Assembly: GCA_018242465.1 (NCBI GenBank)
Contig: JAFEBY010000042.1
Coordinates: forward strand, 1 to 33,029
DNA: 33,029 nucleotides
Source: Pseudomonadota bacterium
Lineage (GTDB): Bacteria > Pseudomonadota > Gammaproteobacteria > Xanthomonadales > Xanthomonadaceae
Direction: 5' to 3'
Every line of letters starts with the position of its first letter. Position 1 is the first letter of the stretch. Position numbers and translations under genes: made by a program. Below, piece after piece: positions 18,321 to 26,115 of the stretch. Under the pieces are notes generated by a model. It had not been told where the DNA came from. It worked only from the letters and a program-made list of their open reading frames with translations, and ran no database searches.

Positions 18321-18688
18321 GCATGGGCCTGCCGCGCGCGGGAACCGTGCCGAAAGCCGGCGAGATCGGCGCGACACGCGCGTGTCCGCACTGCAAGGCA
18401 ACCATCCTGGAAAGCGCGTCGGTATGCCCGGCGTGCAAGGGACATTTGCGGTTCGGCGAAGCGTCGATCCGCAAGGCGCTTGATCGTCCGCTGGCGATCG
18501 AGGGCACGCTCTCGCAGCCGCCCGGCGGCGAAGCGGTCGAATATTCGGTGGTGATCGCGATCCGCAACGAGCGTGGCGAGGAAGTCGGTCGCCACGTCGT
18601 CGGCGTCGGCGCGATGCATCCTGGCGAAAGCCGCACGTTCAGCCTGGCGGTGGATGTGTTCGCGAGTACGAAGGGAAAACTTCGCTAA
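18317..18688 (+). CDS. Zinc-ribbon protein of unknown function coupled to bactofilin
   Basis: A 123-residue protein whose ATG overlaps the bactofilin stop by 4 bases (ATGA); a second ATG is two codons later. Residues about 23-42 form a zinc ribbon with two CxxC knuckles (CPHCK and CPACK). From about 55 to the end there is a strand-rich region (IEGTLSQPPGG, VEYSVVIAIRNERGEEVGRHVVGVGAMHPGESRTFSLAVDVF) resembling a small immunoglobulin-like or FxLD-type beta-sandwich. I do not recognise a named family. Coupling to bactofilin suggests a bactofilin-associated accessory or scaffold protein, by inference only. Confidence 0.75.
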   Translation: MSMGLPRAGTVPKAGEIGATRACPHCKATILESASVCPACKGHLRFGEASIRKALDRPLAIEGTLSQPPGGEAVEYSVVIAIRNERGEEVGRHVVGVGAMHPGESRTFSLAVDVFASTKGKLR

Positions 18689-18779
18689 GCAGACGCTGCT
18701 GGTGTCATCGCGAAAAGCATCGCGGCTGGGCGCCTGTCGCACGCGCTGGCTTGGCAGGTGGCCAGCTCCGGTGCACGGG

Positions 18780-19003
18780 ACGCCGTGAATACGTCCATGT
18801 AGGCTCGTGCGCCGCATCCATGCGGCGCAACGCCCGCGCTCCGGGCTGGCGCACCCGCTGCCGCGCGCGTGTTGTGGTTTTCCGAGAAGCGAAAAACTCG
18901 CCACCGGCGGCGCCTGTGCGGTTCGTCCGTATCGCCGACCATACGAGGCATGGATGCCGAGTCGAGCCTACATGGACGTATTCACGGCGTGTCGGCGATA
19001 CGG
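18780..19003. repeat. Noncoding nested inverted-repeat element
   Basis: This lies in the 349-base gene-free stretch 18689-19037. A perfect 28-bp inverted repeat (18780-18807 and 18963-18990, beginning ACGCCGTGAATACGTCCATG) bounds a 155-base core. Inside are a 10-bp hairpin TGCGCCGCAT-CC-ATGCGGCGCA just after the left arm and GGCAT-GG-ATGCC near the right arm. A further 13-bp inverted repeat (CCGTATCGCCGAC 18927-18939; complement 18991-19003) straddles the right arm. Translated in either direction the arms read AYMDVFTA, a string I recall from many spurious short ORFs in Xanthomonadaceae genomes, so it is probably a dispersed intergenic repeat. The bases before it (18689-18779) show nothing else clear. 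No transposase is present. Confidence 0.7.
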
Positions 19004-19037
19004 ATAACCGCTGCAGGCGCTCAGTCGGGCGATGCTT

Positions 19038-19265
19038 TTATTTGCAGCCGTCACACCCGCCACATTCGCCGGATGCCAACGCCGAAGCAGGCGCGACCCA
19101 TCGTCCGATCGATCGCATCCATGCCGGACGTCCCTCGCGCAACAGCGGGATCGCCAGCACCACACGCAGGCGTCGCCACGACGCCGGGAAACGCGTCCGC
19201 CACACGAATGCGGCACTGAGCATCACCAACAACGCAATCACCGCATATTGCAGTGCGATCGACAT
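19038..19265 (-). CDS. Small FeoB-linked membrane protein with Cys-rich tail (DUF6587-like)
   Basis: A 75-residue protein beginning MSIALQYAVIALLVMLSAAF. Its start codon shares one base with the feoB stop (TGATG), which decides the start and shows translational coupling. One transmembrane helix (residues about 4-21) is followed by a basic segment (FPASWRRLRVV) and a C-terminal ECGGCDGCK with three Cys in two CxxC pairs. This is the layout of small FeoB-associated Cys-rich membrane proteins. The tail could bind iron or another metal, or sense redox state near the FeoB pore. The function is inferred from position and motif. Confidence 0.75.
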   Translation of the reverse strand: MSIALQYAVIALLVMLSAAFVWRTRFPASWRRLRVVLAIPLLREGRPAWMRSIGRWVAPASALASGECGGCDGCK

Positions 19266-21112
19266 CAGCCTGCTCCCAGCGCCCTGGCGACCTGGTAAGT
19301 CACGAACGAGGCGGCATATGCCATCGCGAACAGATAGCCGGCAGCGACGATCGTCTGCTTCCACGAATGCGTCTCGCGACGGATCGTCGCCAGCGTCGAG
19401 ATGCACTGCGGCGCGTAGATGAACCACACCAGCAACGACAGCGCGGTCGCCAGCGACCATTGATGCGAGATGATCGGTGACAGTGCCTGCAGGCTCGCCT
19501 CGTCATTCTGTGCGGCGACGGCATACACGGTCGCAAGCGATGACACGATCACCTCGCGCGCGGCCATGCCTGGAATCAGCGCAATCGAGATTTGCCAGTT
19601 GAAACCGATCGGCGCGAAGATCATCGCCATCACGTGGCCGATTCGCCCTGCAAAGCTGTAGTCGATCGCGGGGCCGGCGGCGCCTGCCGGCGCGCCAGGG
19701 AACGTCAGCAGGAACCACAGCAGGATCGTCATCGCGAGGATGATGCCGCCGACGCGCTTGAGGAAGATCACAGCACGTTCCCACAGGCCGATGGCAAGAT
19801 CACGCAATGTCGGGACACGGTAGGACGGAAGTTCCAGCAGCAACATGTGCTCGCCGGAATCGCGACGCCAGCGCTTCATCACCCATGCCACCAGCAAGGC
19901 ACTGAGGATGCCGGCGGCGTACAGCGCGAACAATACCAGCCCCTGCATGTTGAAGACCGCGCCCACGATGCGATGCGGGATGAAGGCGCCAATCAGCAGG
20001 GTGTATACCGGCAGGCGCGCCGAACACGTCATCAACGGCGCAACGAGGATCGTCGCAAGGCGATCGCGCGGGTCCTGGATCGAACGCGTTGCCATGATGC
20101 CGGGCACCGCGCAGGCGAAGCTCGACAGCAGCGGAATGAAGCTGCGTCCGGACAGTCCGGCGCGATACATCAGGCGATCGAGCAGGAAGGCCGCGCGCGG
20201 CAGGTAGCCGGATTCTTCCAGCGACAGGATGAAGAAAAACAGGATCAGGATCTGCGGCAGGAAGACCAGCACGCTGCCGGTGCCGGCGATGATGCCGTCG
20301 ACGATCAGACTGCGCAGCGGGCCATCAGCCATGTGCGCGCCTGCCTGTGCGCCGAGCCATTTCATGCCACCGTCGATGCCGTCCTTCAGCGGTTCGGCCC
20401 AGGCATACACGGCCTGGAACATCGCGAACATCACCACCGCGAGGATGATCAGGCCCATCACGGGATTGAGCAGCCAGCCATCGAGACGCCGGTCGAGGCG
20501 CGAAATGCGCTCCGGCATGCGCACGGTGTCGACCATCAGACGGCGTGCTTCCGCGTGGAGGCCATCGTCGTCCAGCGGCGCGGCTTCGACCGCGACCGGG
20601 ACGGCCTGCGCGATGCGTTCCAGCAATTTGTCGCCGCCCCCGGATTTCACCGCGACGGTCGGGATCACCGGCACGCCGAGCTTGCGCGACAACGCATCGA
20701 CATCGATCTCGATGCCACGCTTTTCCGCTGCATCCATCTGGTTGAGCGCGATGACCATGGGCCGCCCGAGCTGGCGTACTTCCAGCGCGAAGCGCAGGTG
20801 CAGGCGCAGGTTGGTGGCGCTGACCACGCAGATCAACAGGTCGGGTATCGGTTCGCCCGGATAGAAGCCGCGGCAGACGTCGCGCGCGATCGCTTCGTCG
20901 AGGCTGGCCGGCGTCAGGCTGTAGGCACCGGGAAGATCAAGCAACACCGCCTGGCGTCCGTCCGCCAAGCGCAACTGGCCTTCCTTGCGCTCGACAGTCA
21001 CGCCGGCGTAGTTGGCGACCTTCTGGCGGCTGCCGGTGAGCTGGTTGAACAACGCGGTCTTGCCGCAGTTGGGATTGCCGATCAGTGCGGCACGGAGCAT
21101 GGCGGCACTCAT
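19265..21112 (-). CDS. feoB: Ferrous iron transporter FeoB
   Basis: A 615-residue inner-membrane Fe(II) transporter. The N-terminal G domain shows G1 GNPNCGKT (residues 12-19), VTVERKEG, G3 DLPGAYSLTP (59-68) and G4 NQMD. Following are repeated membrane segments with the Gate motifs (FLPQILILFFF, SFACAVPGIMATR, PLMTCSARLPVYTLLI) and the second gate pair (GFNWQISIALIPGMAAREVIVSSLATVY). It is shorter than the about 770-residue enterobacterial form, lacking extra cytosolic segments, as seen in many FeoB. The start overlaps the feoA stop by ATGA and its stop overlaps the next small gene. Expression should follow the Fur-type site upstream of feoA. Confidence 0.95.
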   Translation of the reverse strand: MSAAMLRAALIGNPNCGKTALFNQLTGSRQKVANYAGVTVERKEGQLRLADGRQAVLLDLPGAYSLTPASLDEAIARDVCRGFYPGEPIPDLLICVVSATNLRLHLRFALEVRQLGRPMVIALNQMDAAEKRGIEIDVDALSRKLGVPVIPTVAVKSGGGDKLLERIAQAVPVAVEAAPLDDDGLHAEARRLMVDTVRMPERISRLDRRLDGWLLNPVMGLIILAVVMFAMFQAVYAWAEPLKDGIDGGMKWLGAQAGAHMADGPLRSLIVDGIIAGTGSVLVFLPQILILFFFILSLEESGYLPRAAFLLDRLMYRAGLSGRSFIPLLSSFACAVPGIMATRSIQDPRDRLATILVAPLMTCSARLPVYTLLIGAFIPHRIVGAVFNMQGLVLFALYAAGILSALLVAWVMKRWRRDSGEHMLLLELPSYRVPTLRDLAIGLWERAVIFLKRVGGIILAMTILLWFLLTFPGAPAGAAGPAIDYSFAGRIGHVMAMIFAPIGFNWQISIALIPGMAAREVIVSSLATVYAVAAQNDEASLQALSPIISHQWSLATALSLLVWFIYAPQCISTLATIRRETHSWKQTIVAAGYLFAMAYAASFVTYQVARALGAG

Positions 21113-21366
21113 GGCACGATCTCGTTCGATTCGACTTCGACGCGCTCGGCTTCGCTGCGACGCAGGGCGAAACTCGAGGTGCCGATGCGCACCAGCAGCG
21201 GGTCGCGCCCGAATGGGCCGAAACCGGAGACGCGCACCGGCTCCCCGGACACGAAGCCGAGTTCACGCAGTCGTCGCGCCACGACATCGGTGGAGCGATC
21301 GTCACCGTTGCCATGCACCGCGACAACGCGGGCGCGTACGTCGCGCGGCAGATCGACCAGTTTCAA
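21109..21366 (-). CDS. feoA: Ferrous iron transport protein FeoA, TTG start
   Basis: An SH3-like FeoA domain, 85 residues from a TTG at 21366 (read as MKLVDLPRDVRARVV). I prefer this start because it matches the family N-terminus (short KL-x-DLP) and GGAG lies 8 bases upstream; the frame can be extended to another TTG at 21393 without ribosome-site support. No ATG exists in the N-terminal part. Core motifs: RRLRELGFVSGEPVRVSGFGPFGRDPLLVRIG and FALRRSEAERVEV. It is a cytosolic partner needed for FeoB transport. The stop overlaps the feoB start (ATGA). Confidence 0.9.
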   Translation of the reverse strand: MKLVDLPRDVRARVVAVHGNGDDRSTDVVARRLRELGFVSGEPVRVSGFGPFGRDPLLVRIGTSSFALRRSEAERVEVESNEIVP

Positions 21367-21393
21367 CTGACCAGCTCCAAGCAGGCATTCCAA

Positions 21394-21413
21394 ATAGGAA
21401 TCATTCTCATAAT
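21394..21413 (-). promoter_or_regulatory. Putative Fur box upstream of feoA
   Basis: On the minus strand the sequence reads ATTATGAGAATGATTCCTAT, which contains the GAGAATGATT core typical of Fur operators (AATCATTCTC on the plus strand, 9 of 10 matches to half of the 19-bp consensus). It overlaps a TATTAT that could be the -10 box and lies 28-47 bases before the feoA start, as expected for iron repression. Confidence 0.6.
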
Positions 21414-21480
21414 ATCAGAATGAACAGGGTCCTGAAGGCGGCTGCCGCTATCATTCAGGGACCCGATTGGAGATGCATCG

Positions 21481-22266
21481 ATGGCGGAGACGTTGCAGGT
21501 CAGGCAAGCCGGCGCGGTGGCGCGGCTGCGGCTGAACCGCCCCGAGGTGCACAACGCCTTCGACGATGGCCTGATCGCCAACCTGACTGCCGAACTGCGG
21601 CGCCTGGGCGATGACGCCGGGGTGCGCGTGGTGGTGCTGGAAGCCGAGGGCGCATCGTTCTCCGCCGGCGCCGATCTCAACTGGATGCGCGGCATGGCGA
21701 AGATGTCGGAAGCCGAGAACCGCGCCGATGCGCTGGCGCTGGCTGGCCTGATGCGCACGCTGGACGAATTGCCGAAGCCGACCATCGCCCGCGTGCAAGG
21801 TGCCGCGTTTGGGGGCGGCGTCGGACTGGTCGCCTGCTGCGACATCGCCATCGGCGTGGCGGAAGCGAAATTCGGGCTCACCGAAAGCAAGTTGGGATTG
21901 TTGCCCGCAGTGATCTCGCCCTACGTCATCAACGCCATCGGCCCACGCCAGTCACGACGCTGGTTCGCCACAGCGGAACTCTTTGACGCTGCCGAAGCGC
22001 TGCGGATCGGCTTGCTGCATCAGGTGGTTGCAGCGGATGCGCTGGATGCCGCGGTGGATCGCCAGATCGACCTGCTGCTGAAAGCCGGGCCGATCGCCAC
22101 GGCATCGGCGAAGGCACTCGTGCGCGATGTCTGCACACACACTGACGGATCGCGCCACGACGCCGACAACGCCACCCTGATCGCCCGCCTGCGCGTCTCG
22201 CCGGAAGGCCAGGAAGGGCTCGGCGCCTTCCTCGACAAACGCAAACCCAAATGGATGGGAGAATGA
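21481..22266 (+). CDS. liuC: Methylglutaconyl-CoA hydratase (enoyl-CoA hydratase family)
   Basis: A 261-residue crotonase-fold protein; TTGGAG lies 9 bases before ATG 21481. It has the oxyanion-hole signature FSAGADLNWMRGM and AAFGGGVGLVACCDIAI, and the catalytic acid region TESKLGLLPAVISPYV, close to the pattern of LiuC hydratases. It hydrates 3-methylglutaconyl-CoA to HMG-CoA. It leads the second leucine-gene block and is followed by a VOC gene after 4 bases. TATCAT (21449-21454) upstream could be a -10 element. The 114-base gap to feoA holds the divergent promoters. Confidence 0.88.
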   Translation: MAETLQVRQAGAVARLRLNRPEVHNAFDDGLIANLTAELRRLGDDAGVRVVVLEAEGASFSAGADLNWMRGMAKMSEAENRADALALAGLMRTLDELPKPTIARVQGAAFGGGVGLVACCDIAIGVAEAKFGLTESKLGLLPAVISPYVINAIGPRQSRRWFATAELFDAAEALRIGLLHQVVAADALDAAVDRQIDLLLKAGPIATASAKALVRDVCTHTDGSRHDADNATLIARLRVSPEGQEGLGAFLDKRKPKWMGE

Positions 22267-22270
22267 ATCC

Positions 22271-22666
22271 ATGATCGACCACATCGGCATTCCCGTATCC
22301 GATTACGCACGCAGCGTCGCCTTCTACACGCAAGCGCTTGCCCCACTCGGCATCGGCCTGGTCATGGAAGTCACCCCGGAGATGACCGGTAATGGCAGCG
22401 CGGCCGGCTTCGGTGATGCAGGCAAACCCTATTTCTGGCTCGGCGACGATGGCGCGCCCGGCATGCACACGCACATCGCCTTCGCTACCGACAGTCGCGC
22501 GAAGGTCGACGCCTACCATGCCACCGCGCTTGCTGCGGGCGGCCGCGACAATGGTGCACCGGGCTTGCGTCCCCACTACCACGAGCACTACTACGGCGCA
22601 TTCGTGCTTGACCCGGACGGCCACAATATCGAGGCCGTTTGCCACCTGCCGGAAGCCTGTTCCTGA
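22271..22666 (+). CDS. VOC/glyoxalase-fold protein in the leucine operon
   Basis: A 131-residue vicinal-oxygen-chelate protein with the two-module beta-alpha-beta-beta-beta layout. Candidate metal ligands are His in MIDHIGI, His in MHTHIAF and Glu in GHNIEAVCH; VLDPDGHNIE is the classic C-terminal signature. It lies 4 bases after liuC and its stop overlaps the start of the carboxylase alpha subunit (TGATG), so it is translated with the leucine enzymes. No step of the textbook pathway needs a VOC enzyme. A clean-up, epimerase or glutathione-independent detoxification role is possible, but none is shown. Confidence 0.85.
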   Translation: MIDHIGIPVSDYARSVAFYTQALAPLGIGLVMEVTPEMTGNGSAAGFGDAGKPYFWLGDDGAPGMHTHIAFATDSRAKVDAYHATALAAGGRDNGAPGLRPHYHEHYYGAFVLDPDGHNIEAVCHLPEACS

Positions 22667-24666
22667 TGTTCGACACCATCCTCATCGCCAATCGTGGCGA
22701 GATCGCCTGCCGCGTCATCCGCACCTGCCGCCGGATGGGCATCCGCGCGATCGCGGTGTATTCCGATGCCGACGCCGACGCGCAGCACGTGCGCCTGGCC
22801 GACGCGGCCTATCACATCGGCGGTTCGCGGCCGCAGGAGAGCTATCTGCGCGGTGACGCCATCATCGAGGCCGCGAAGAAATCCGGCGCGCAGGCGATCC
22901 ATCCCGGTTACGGTTTCCTGTCCGAGAACGCCGATTTCGCCGATGCGGTGGAAGCGGCGGGACTCGTCTTCATCGGCCCGCGTGCTGCATCGATGCGCAA
23001 GATGGGCAGCAAGGCCGGCGCCAAGGAATTGATGCAGGCGGCCAACGTGCCGGTGGTGCCCGGCTACACCGGCGAAGACCAATCGCCAGGGACGTTGCAA
23101 CAGGAAGCCGACCGCATCGGCTATCCGCTGATGATCAAGGCCGCGCACGGCGGCGGCGGCAAAGGCATGCGCATTGTCCATGCGCCACTGGAGTTCCTGC
23201 CGAACCTCGAAAGCTGCCAGCGCGAGGCAAAGAACGCCTTCGGCCGCGATCGCGTGCTGCTGGAACGCTACATCGAGCGCCCGCGCCACATCGAGTTCCA
23301 GATCTTCGGCGACAGCCACGGCCAGATCATCCATCTCAACGAACGCGAGTGCTCGGCGCAGCGCCGCTACCAGAAGGTGATCGAGGAATCACCCTCGCCC
23401 TTCGTCACCCCGGAACTGCGCCAGGCGATGGGCGCAGCTGCGATCGCCGCCGGTCGTGCCATCGACTACCAGAACGCCGGCACGGTCGAATTCATCGTCG
23501 GCCAGGATGGCAATTTTTATTTCATGGAGATCAATACCCGCCTGCAGGTCGAGCATCCGGTGACGGAAATGGTGACGGCGCTCGACCTCGTCGAATGGCA
23601 ATTGCGCGTCGCCGCCGGTGAACCGCTGCCACTGCCACAGGAGGCGATCTGGTCGAGCGGCCACGCGATGGAAGTGCGCCTGTACGCGGAGGATCCCGAC
23701 GCCGGCTTCCTGCCCGGTTCCGGCAAATTGACGCGCCTGCGCCTGCCGGAAACATCGGCGCGCGTGCGCATCGATTCCGGCGTGGTCGAAGGCGACACGG
23801 TGTCGATCTTCTACGATCCGATGATCGCAAAACTCATCGTGCGCGACAGCGATCGTCCGCGTGCCCTCGCCCGTTTGCGCGAAGCCTTGGCACAGTGCGA
23901 AATCGAAGGACCGAAGTCGAACATCGAATTCCTCGAACGGCTTGTACGCCACCCGATCGTGGTCGCCGGCGACATCGACACCGGCTATCTCGATCGCCAT
24001 CTCGATGAATTCATCGGCTCGACCTCGCACTCCGATCAGGAAACCCGCGGCTTGCACGCGCTAGCCGCAGCGGCGATGCGCATGTCTTCCGAAATGACGG
24101 ATGCCGCATCACCGTGGTCGACCGGCGATGGTTGGCGCCTCGAAGGTGCCGGCTGGACGCCGTTGCACCTGGTGTCCGGCAATGAGGACTTGAGTTTGAC
24201 GATTCGCGGCCATGGCGGCGATTACGACGTGCGCGAAAACGGGCATGTGACCGAACTGCGGAGCCTGCGCCTGCAGGACGGCTGGCTGAGTGGTCGCATC
24301 GGCGATGGCCAGCGTCGGGTGCAAACCTCCATCGAAGGTGACAGCGTGTTGCTGCACGATGGCGGAAGCCGGTTGCACCTGCGCCGTGCTTCTCTGTATC
24401 GCCACGCCGACGACGGTGGTGGCGCCAGCGGCGATCGCGTGATCGCGCCGATGCCGGGTCGCATCGTCCAGGCCAGGAGCGCCGTCGGCGACAGCGTCGA
24501 GGCCGGACAGGTGGTGATGGTGATGGAAGCGATGAAGATGGAATTGGCATTGAAGGCGCCGCGAGCCGGCAGGATCGCCGAGGTGCGCGTGCGCGAAGGC
24601 GATTTCGTCGAAGCCGATGCCGCGCTGCTTCTGCTCGAACCCGTCCTGCTGGAGCCGGCCGCGTGA
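22666..24666 (+). CDS. liuD: Methylcrotonyl-CoA carboxylase alpha (biotin carboxylase/BCCP) subunit
   Basis: A 666-residue protein. The start at 22666 (MFDTILIANRGEIACRVIRT) overlaps the VOC stop by one base. The biotin carboxylase domain (1 to about 445) shows the ATP-grasp Gly loop HGGGGKGMRIV, the RHIEFQIFGD and ERECSAQRRYQKVIEE segments and EINTRLQVEHPVTEMVT. A middle BT-like region of about 120 residues follows. The C-terminal biotinyl domain carries EAMKME with biotin-accepting Lys624. It carboxylates biotin with ATP and bicarbonate for the beta subunit at 16049-17656. Length and neighbours support methylcrotonyl-CoA over acetyl- or propionyl-CoA. It overlaps the lyase gene. Confidence 0.94.
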   Translation: MFDTILIANRGEIACRVIRTCRRMGIRAIAVYSDADADAQHVRLADAAYHIGGSRPQESYLRGDAIIEAAKKSGAQAIHPGYGFLSENADFADAVEAAGLVFIGPRAASMRKMGSKAGAKELMQAANVPVVPGYTGEDQSPGTLQQEADRIGYPLMIKAAHGGGGKGMRIVHAPLEFLPNLESCQREAKNAFGRDRVLLERYIERPRHIEFQIFGDSHGQIIHLNERECSAQRRYQKVIEESPSPFVTPELRQAMGAAAIAAGRAIDYQNAGTVEFIVGQDGNFYFMEINTRLQVEHPVTEMVTALDLVEWQLRVAAGEPLPLPQEAIWSSGHAMEVRLYAEDPDAGFLPGSGKLTRLRLPETSARVRIDSGVVEGDTVSIFYDPMIAKLIVRDSDRPRALARLREALAQCEIEGPKSNIEFLERLVRHPIVVAGDIDTGYLDRHLDEFIGSTSHSDQETRGLHALAAAAMRMSSEMTDAASPWSTGDGWRLEGAGWTPLHLVSGNEDLSLTIRGHGGDYDVRENGHVTELRSLRLQDGWLSGRIGDGQRRVQTSIEGDSVLLHDGGSRLHLRRASLYRHADDGGGASGDRVIAPMPGRIVQARSAVGDSVEAGQVVMVMEAMKMELALKAPRAGRIAEVRVREGDFVEADAALLLLEPVLLEPAA

Positions 24667-25580
24667 CCATGCCTGCGCAAGTCCGCATCGTCGAAGTCGG
24701 TGCGCGCGACGGATTGCAGAACGAGAAGACCTTCGTCGCGACCGCCGACAAGATCGCGCTGATCGAACGCCTCGCCGATTGCGGACTGAAAAGCATCGAA
24801 GCGACGGCTTTCGTCAGTCCGAAATGGGTGCCGCAGATGGCCGATGCCGTCGAGGTGTACTCGGGCCTGCAGCGCAAACCCGGCGTGCGCTATCCGGTGC
24901 TGGTGCCGAACTTGCAGGGCTACGCGCGCGCGCGCCAGGTCGGCGTCGAGGAGATCGCGGTATTCACCGCGGCCTCGGAAGCCTTCAACCGCAAGAACAT
25001 CAACGCGGGCATCGATGAATCGATCGAACGCTTCCGCCCGGTGATGGATGCGGCGAACGCGGATGGCGTCACCGTGCGCGGCTATGTCTCTACCGTGCTC
25101 GGCTGCCCGTTCCAGGGCGAAGTGCCGCTGTCGGACGTGGTGCGCGTGGCCAAGGCGCTGCACGAACTCGGCTGTTATGAAGTCTCGCTCGGCGACACCA
25201 TCGGCGTCGGCACGCCGGCCAAGGCGCGCGCGATGGTGCAGGCAGTTGCACGGGAAGTTCCTGTGTCCGCACTCGCCGTGCATTTCCACGACACCTGGGG
25301 ACAGGCGCTGGCCAACATCCTTGCCTGTCTCGAGGAAGGCGTCGCGGTGGTCGATTCCTCCGTCGCCGGCACCGGCGGCTGCCCGTATGCTCCGGGCGCG
25401 ACCGGAAACGTTGCCAGCGAAGACGTGGTCTACATGCTGCAAGGGCTCGGCATCGATACCGGCGTCGACCTGCAGAAACTCGCCGGGACCGGGCGCTGGC
25501 TGGCCGGTGTGCTCGGTCACGACACCAACAGCCGCGCCGGCAAGGCAGCCGTCATCAAGAGCGACGCCGCGAAAAAATGA
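24663..25580 (+). CDS. liuE: Hydroxymethylglutaryl-CoA lyase
   Basis: A 305-residue TIM-barrel lyase of the HMGL family, cleaving HMG-CoA to acetoacetate and acetyl-CoA. GTG 24663 overlaps the alpha-subunit stop (GTGA) and has GGAG 8 bases upstream; ATG 24669 is the alternative, with poorer spacing. Motifs: VEVGARDGLQNEK (catalytic Arg and Asp), the metal-binding His pair in LAVHFHDTWGQ and the active-site Cys signature GTGGCPYAPGATGN. The gene ends overlapping a GNAT gene by ATGA. Confidence 0.94.
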   Translation: MTMPAQVRIVEVGARDGLQNEKTFVATADKIALIERLADCGLKSIEATAFVSPKWVPQMADAVEVYSGLQRKPGVRYPVLVPNLQGYARARQVGVEEIAVFTAASEAFNRKNINAGIDESIERFRPVMDAANADGVTVRGYVSTVLGCPFQGEVPLSDVVRVAKALHELGCYEVSLGDTIGVGTPAKARAMVQAVAREVPVSALAVHFHDTWGQALANILACLEEGVAVVDSSVAGTGGCPYAPGATGNVASEDVVYMLQGLGIDTGVDLQKLAGTGRWLAGVLGHDTNSRAGKAAVIKSDAAKK

Positions 25581-26059
25581 GCTGGCATATCCGTCCGATC
25601 GAAGCGCAGGATGATGCGGCGATGGCACGCATCATTCGTGCAGTGATGCCGGAATTCGGCGCCTGTGGCAGCGGTTTCGCGATCAACGATCCCGAAGTCG
25701 ACTGGATGTCGCGTGCATATTCCGACCCACGCCATGCCTATTTCGTGCTGGAACGAGATGGCGAAGTGATCGGTGGCGGCGGCATGGCACCGCTTGCTGG
25801 TGGCGATCCGTCCGTGTGCGAACTGCGCAAGATGTATTTCCTGCCGGAAGCACGTGGACTCGGCGCGGGCGCGGCGATGATGGCACTCAGCCTGGATGCC
25901 GCGCGCGCCGCCGGATTCCGCCAGTGCTACCTGGAAACATTGACCGGCATGGCCGCGGCGATGCGCCTGTACGAGCACAGCGGCTTTCGGCGCATCGATG
26001 CGCCGATGGGCGCGACCGGCCACGGTGGCTGTGACATCTTCTATCTGCTGGACCTCTAG
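25577..26059 (+). CDS. GNAT-family N-acetyltransferase at the end of the leucine operon
   Basis: A 160-residue acetyltransferase whose ATG overlaps the lyase stop (ATGA). The fold shows N-terminal WHIRPIEAQDDAAMARII, the central strand ELRKMYFLPEARGLGAGAAMMALSLDAA (acetyl-CoA pyrophosphate loop, R-G-L-G-A-G in place of the canonical Q/RxxGxG/A) and the C-terminal LETLTGMAAAMRLYEHSGFRRI. The acceptor is unknown. Coupling to acetyl-CoA-producing enzymes may be coincidental or may tie acetylation to flux. Confidence 0.85.
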   Translation: MSWHIRPIEAQDDAAMARIIRAVMPEFGACGSGFAINDPEVDWMSRAYSDPRHAYFVLERDGEVIGGGGMAPLAGGDPSVCELRKMYFLPEARGLGAGAAMMALSLDAARAAGFRQCYLETLTGMAAAMRLYEHSGFRRIDAPMGATGHGGCDIFYLLDL

Positions 26060-26082
26060 CGGCCGGCCACGCCTTCATCGGC

Positions 26083-26088
26083 TAAAAT
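26083..26088 (+). promoter_or_regulatory. Candidate -10 element before the HSD10-like gene
   Basis: TAAAAT within GGCTAAAATCACGG, 28 bases before the next start codon, in the 56-base gap after the GNAT gene. No good -35 is visible. Similar gctaaaat strings are common before genes of this group, from memory. Confidence 0.3.
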
Positions 26089-26115
26089 CACGGTTTTCCG
26101 CCCGCAGGACCCCCC

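Noticed and set aside
17777-18904. A 375-codon frame on the minus strand across bactofilin, the zinc-ribbon gene and the left arm of the inverted repeat.
   Set aside because: It is antisense to two well-supported genes, and its N-terminal part is the translated repeat arm (SLHGRIHGV), a known source of spurious ORFs.
18685-19007. Short frames on both strands containing AYMDVFTA.
   Set aside because: These are translations of the inverted-repeat arms; no ribosome site and no protein-like composition.
19592-21370. A 592-codon plus-strand frame opposite feoB and feoA.
   Set aside because: Shadow frame rich in His, Arg and Gln; feoAB on the other strand is certain from motifs and overlaps.
21109-21393. 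Longer FeoA starting at TTG 21393.
   Set aside because: No ribosome site at that position, and it adds nine residues not expected for FeoA; TTG 21366 has GGAG at 8 bases and a family-like N-terminus.
22666-24666. Reading the biotin-dependent alpha subunit as propionyl- or acetyl-CoA carboxylase.
   Set aside because: The neighbours LiuC and HMG-CoA lyase, the beta subunit in the same window and the single-chain BC-BCCP layout fit methylcrotonyl-CoA carboxylase better.
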